DNA of 15,158 nt, taken from Humisphaera sp. (GTDB taxonomy: Bacteria > Planctomycetota > Phycisphaerae > Tepidisphaerales > Tepidisphaeraceae). A model generated the notes under the pieces. That model worked only from the letters and a program-made list of their open reading frames with translations. It ran no database searches and had not been told where the DNA came from. The position numbers and the translations under genes were made by a program. Below are positions 14,589 to 15,158 of the stretch, piece after piece; positions within the stretch are counted from its first letter, which is position 1; each line of letters opens with the position of its first letter. The DNA lies in assembly GCA_025351525.1 (NCBI GenBank), contig JANXVV010000463.1, forward strand, positions 1 through 15,158. Direction: 5' to 3'.

Positions 14589-14637
14589 CATTTGGCTTTT
14601 CTGTCCCTTCCCCCCTTGTACGCAAGTGGGTGAGGGT
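14589..14637. repeat. second copy of the C-rich palindrome family
   Basis: Starting at CATTTGG, this stretch aligns without gaps to 6126 onward for about 47 bases, with roughly ten differences. It keeps the stem-loop core: CCCTTCCCCCCTTG, loop TACG, CAAGTGGGTGAGGG, with arms at 14605-14618 and 14623-14636 pairing imperfectly. A separate seven-pair stem, AAAAGCC with GGCTTTT, flanks its left end. The element lies about 50 bases upstream of atpG, in the 230-base gap between it and the divergent gene. Confidence 0.65.
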
Positions 14638-14691
14638 TCGGGCGAGGGGTTATTCTTTACGCTTGAAACAGGAATAATTTTCCGGGCTTCG

Positions 14692-14699
14692 TATAAAAT
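14692..14699 (+). promoter_or_regulatory. possible -10 region for the Bax-inhibitor-like gene
   Basis: TATAAAAT would place transcription initiation near 14706, about 60 bases before the ATG. No -35 is seen at the usual spacing; TTGAAA at 14663-14668 is 23 bases away. A perfect ten-base palindrome, CGTTATAACG, follows at 14708-14717. TATACT at 14730-14735 is an alternative -10. Confidence 0.25.
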
Positions 14700-14767
14700 C
14701 GCATGGACGTTATAACGGGATTCATCGCCTATACTGATAAGATCATCAAACTTGACAAGGAGTTTTT

Positions 14768-15158
14768 ATGTCACAATTTCAGAGTCCATACGGCATGAAT
14801 CGTTCGACCCCCTGGGAAACCGCAGGCACTTCCAACCCAGCGATCGTGCGATTCTTTAATTCGGTCTACGCCTGGATGTCGGTCGGGCTGGCCGTCACGG
14901 CGCTTGTCGCCTGGTTCGTTGCGCAATCCCCTCAACTCATGCAGACGTTTTTGCACAGTTGGGTGATTCTATTGGTCGTCGAGCTGGGACTGGTCATGGT
15001 GATCAGCAGTGCCATCAACCGAATCAGCGCCAACGTCGCGACATTGCTTTTTGTGCTTTACGCAGCGATCAACGGGCTGACGCTATCGGTCATTTTTCTG
15101 ATTTACGCCCATTCGACCCTCACCAGCGCCTTTATCGTGAGCGCCGGCACGTTCGGCG
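14768..15158 (+). CDS. Bax inhibitor-1 / YccA family membrane protein (3' end outside window)
   Basis: The frame is open for 130 codons to the window edge, so the C-terminal part is missing; the family is usually about 230-250 residues. After a polar N-terminus (MSQFQSPYGMNRSTPWETAG) it has hydrophobic segments typical of the family: FNSVYAWMSVGLAVTALVAW, a second around WVILLVVELGLVMVI, and a third with FVLYAAINGLTLSVIFLIY. These multi-pass inner-membrane proteins act in ion leak or stress handling; their bacterial role is poorly defined. AAGGAG at 14757-14762 lies five bases before the ATG, the best ribosome-binding site in the window. It is divergent from atpG. Confidence 0.9.
   Translation, partial: MSQFQSPYGMNRSTPWETAGTSNPAIVRFFNSVYAWMSVGLAVTALVAWFVAQSPQLMQTFLHSWVILLVVELGLVMVISSAINRISANVATLLFVLYAAINGLTLSVIFLIYAHSTLTSAFIVSAGTFG

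Noticed and set aside
14752..14757. TTGACA as a -35 box
   Set aside because: It overlaps the Shine-Dalgarno site of the gene at 14768 and would start transcription inside the coding region.

Overview
The window looks like a piece of a bacterial chromosome from the Planctomycetota, most probably the Phycisphaerae side of the phylum. This is inferred from protein style, not from a search. The clues are a signal peptidase I with a zinc ribbon and a very large insertion, a huge secreted delta-60 repeat protein with an N-terminal LESRLHLNA motif and a C-terminal dockerin, an S1 sulfatase, and intergenic gaps filled with long palindromic repeats. No rRNA, tRNA, CRISPR array, transposase or phage gene was seen.

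Layout. Positions 1-78 hold the likely start of a divergent minus-strand gene. Next is a control region with a perfect 18-bp palindrome beside a TATAAT box, then an ECF sigma factor (178-777) on the plus strand. A 323-base gap contains two inverted repeats. Then come a single-pass membrane protein that may be the partner or anti-sigma protein (1101-1943), a 579-residue signal peptidase I (1982-3721), a 313-base gap made almost entirely of nested palindromes (3723-4007), and an MsbA-like ABC exporter (4035-6077). A 37-bp-stem hairpin separates this from the convergent minus-strand genes. These are NADP isocitrate dehydrogenase (6209-7504), the 1436-residue delta-60/dockerin protein (7620-11930), the sulfatase (12062-13531) and the ATP synthase gamma subunit (13620-14537). 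A divergent Bax-inhibitor-1 family membrane protein begins at 14768 and runs off the window.

How the genes relate. The sigma factor and membrane protein may form a regulatory pair. The signal peptidase would process exported proteins such as the sulfatase, which has a signal peptide. Otherwise this is a mix of housekeeping and envelope genes rather than one pathway. I see no evidence for a defence system or a biosynthetic cluster.

What stands out. (1) Several families of long palindromes sit in the gaps. Two copies of one family, 8.4 kb apart, differ by a compensatory base-pair change, and one gap holds three palindromes nested inside each other. (2) The sulfatase has its catalytic motif and signal peptide intact but no ATG, GTG or TTG start; an ACG behind a GAGG sits where the start should be. 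(3) The signal peptidase carries about 300 extra residues between its catalytic lysine and its last conserved box. (4) The ATP synthase gamma gene stands alone, away from other atp genes.
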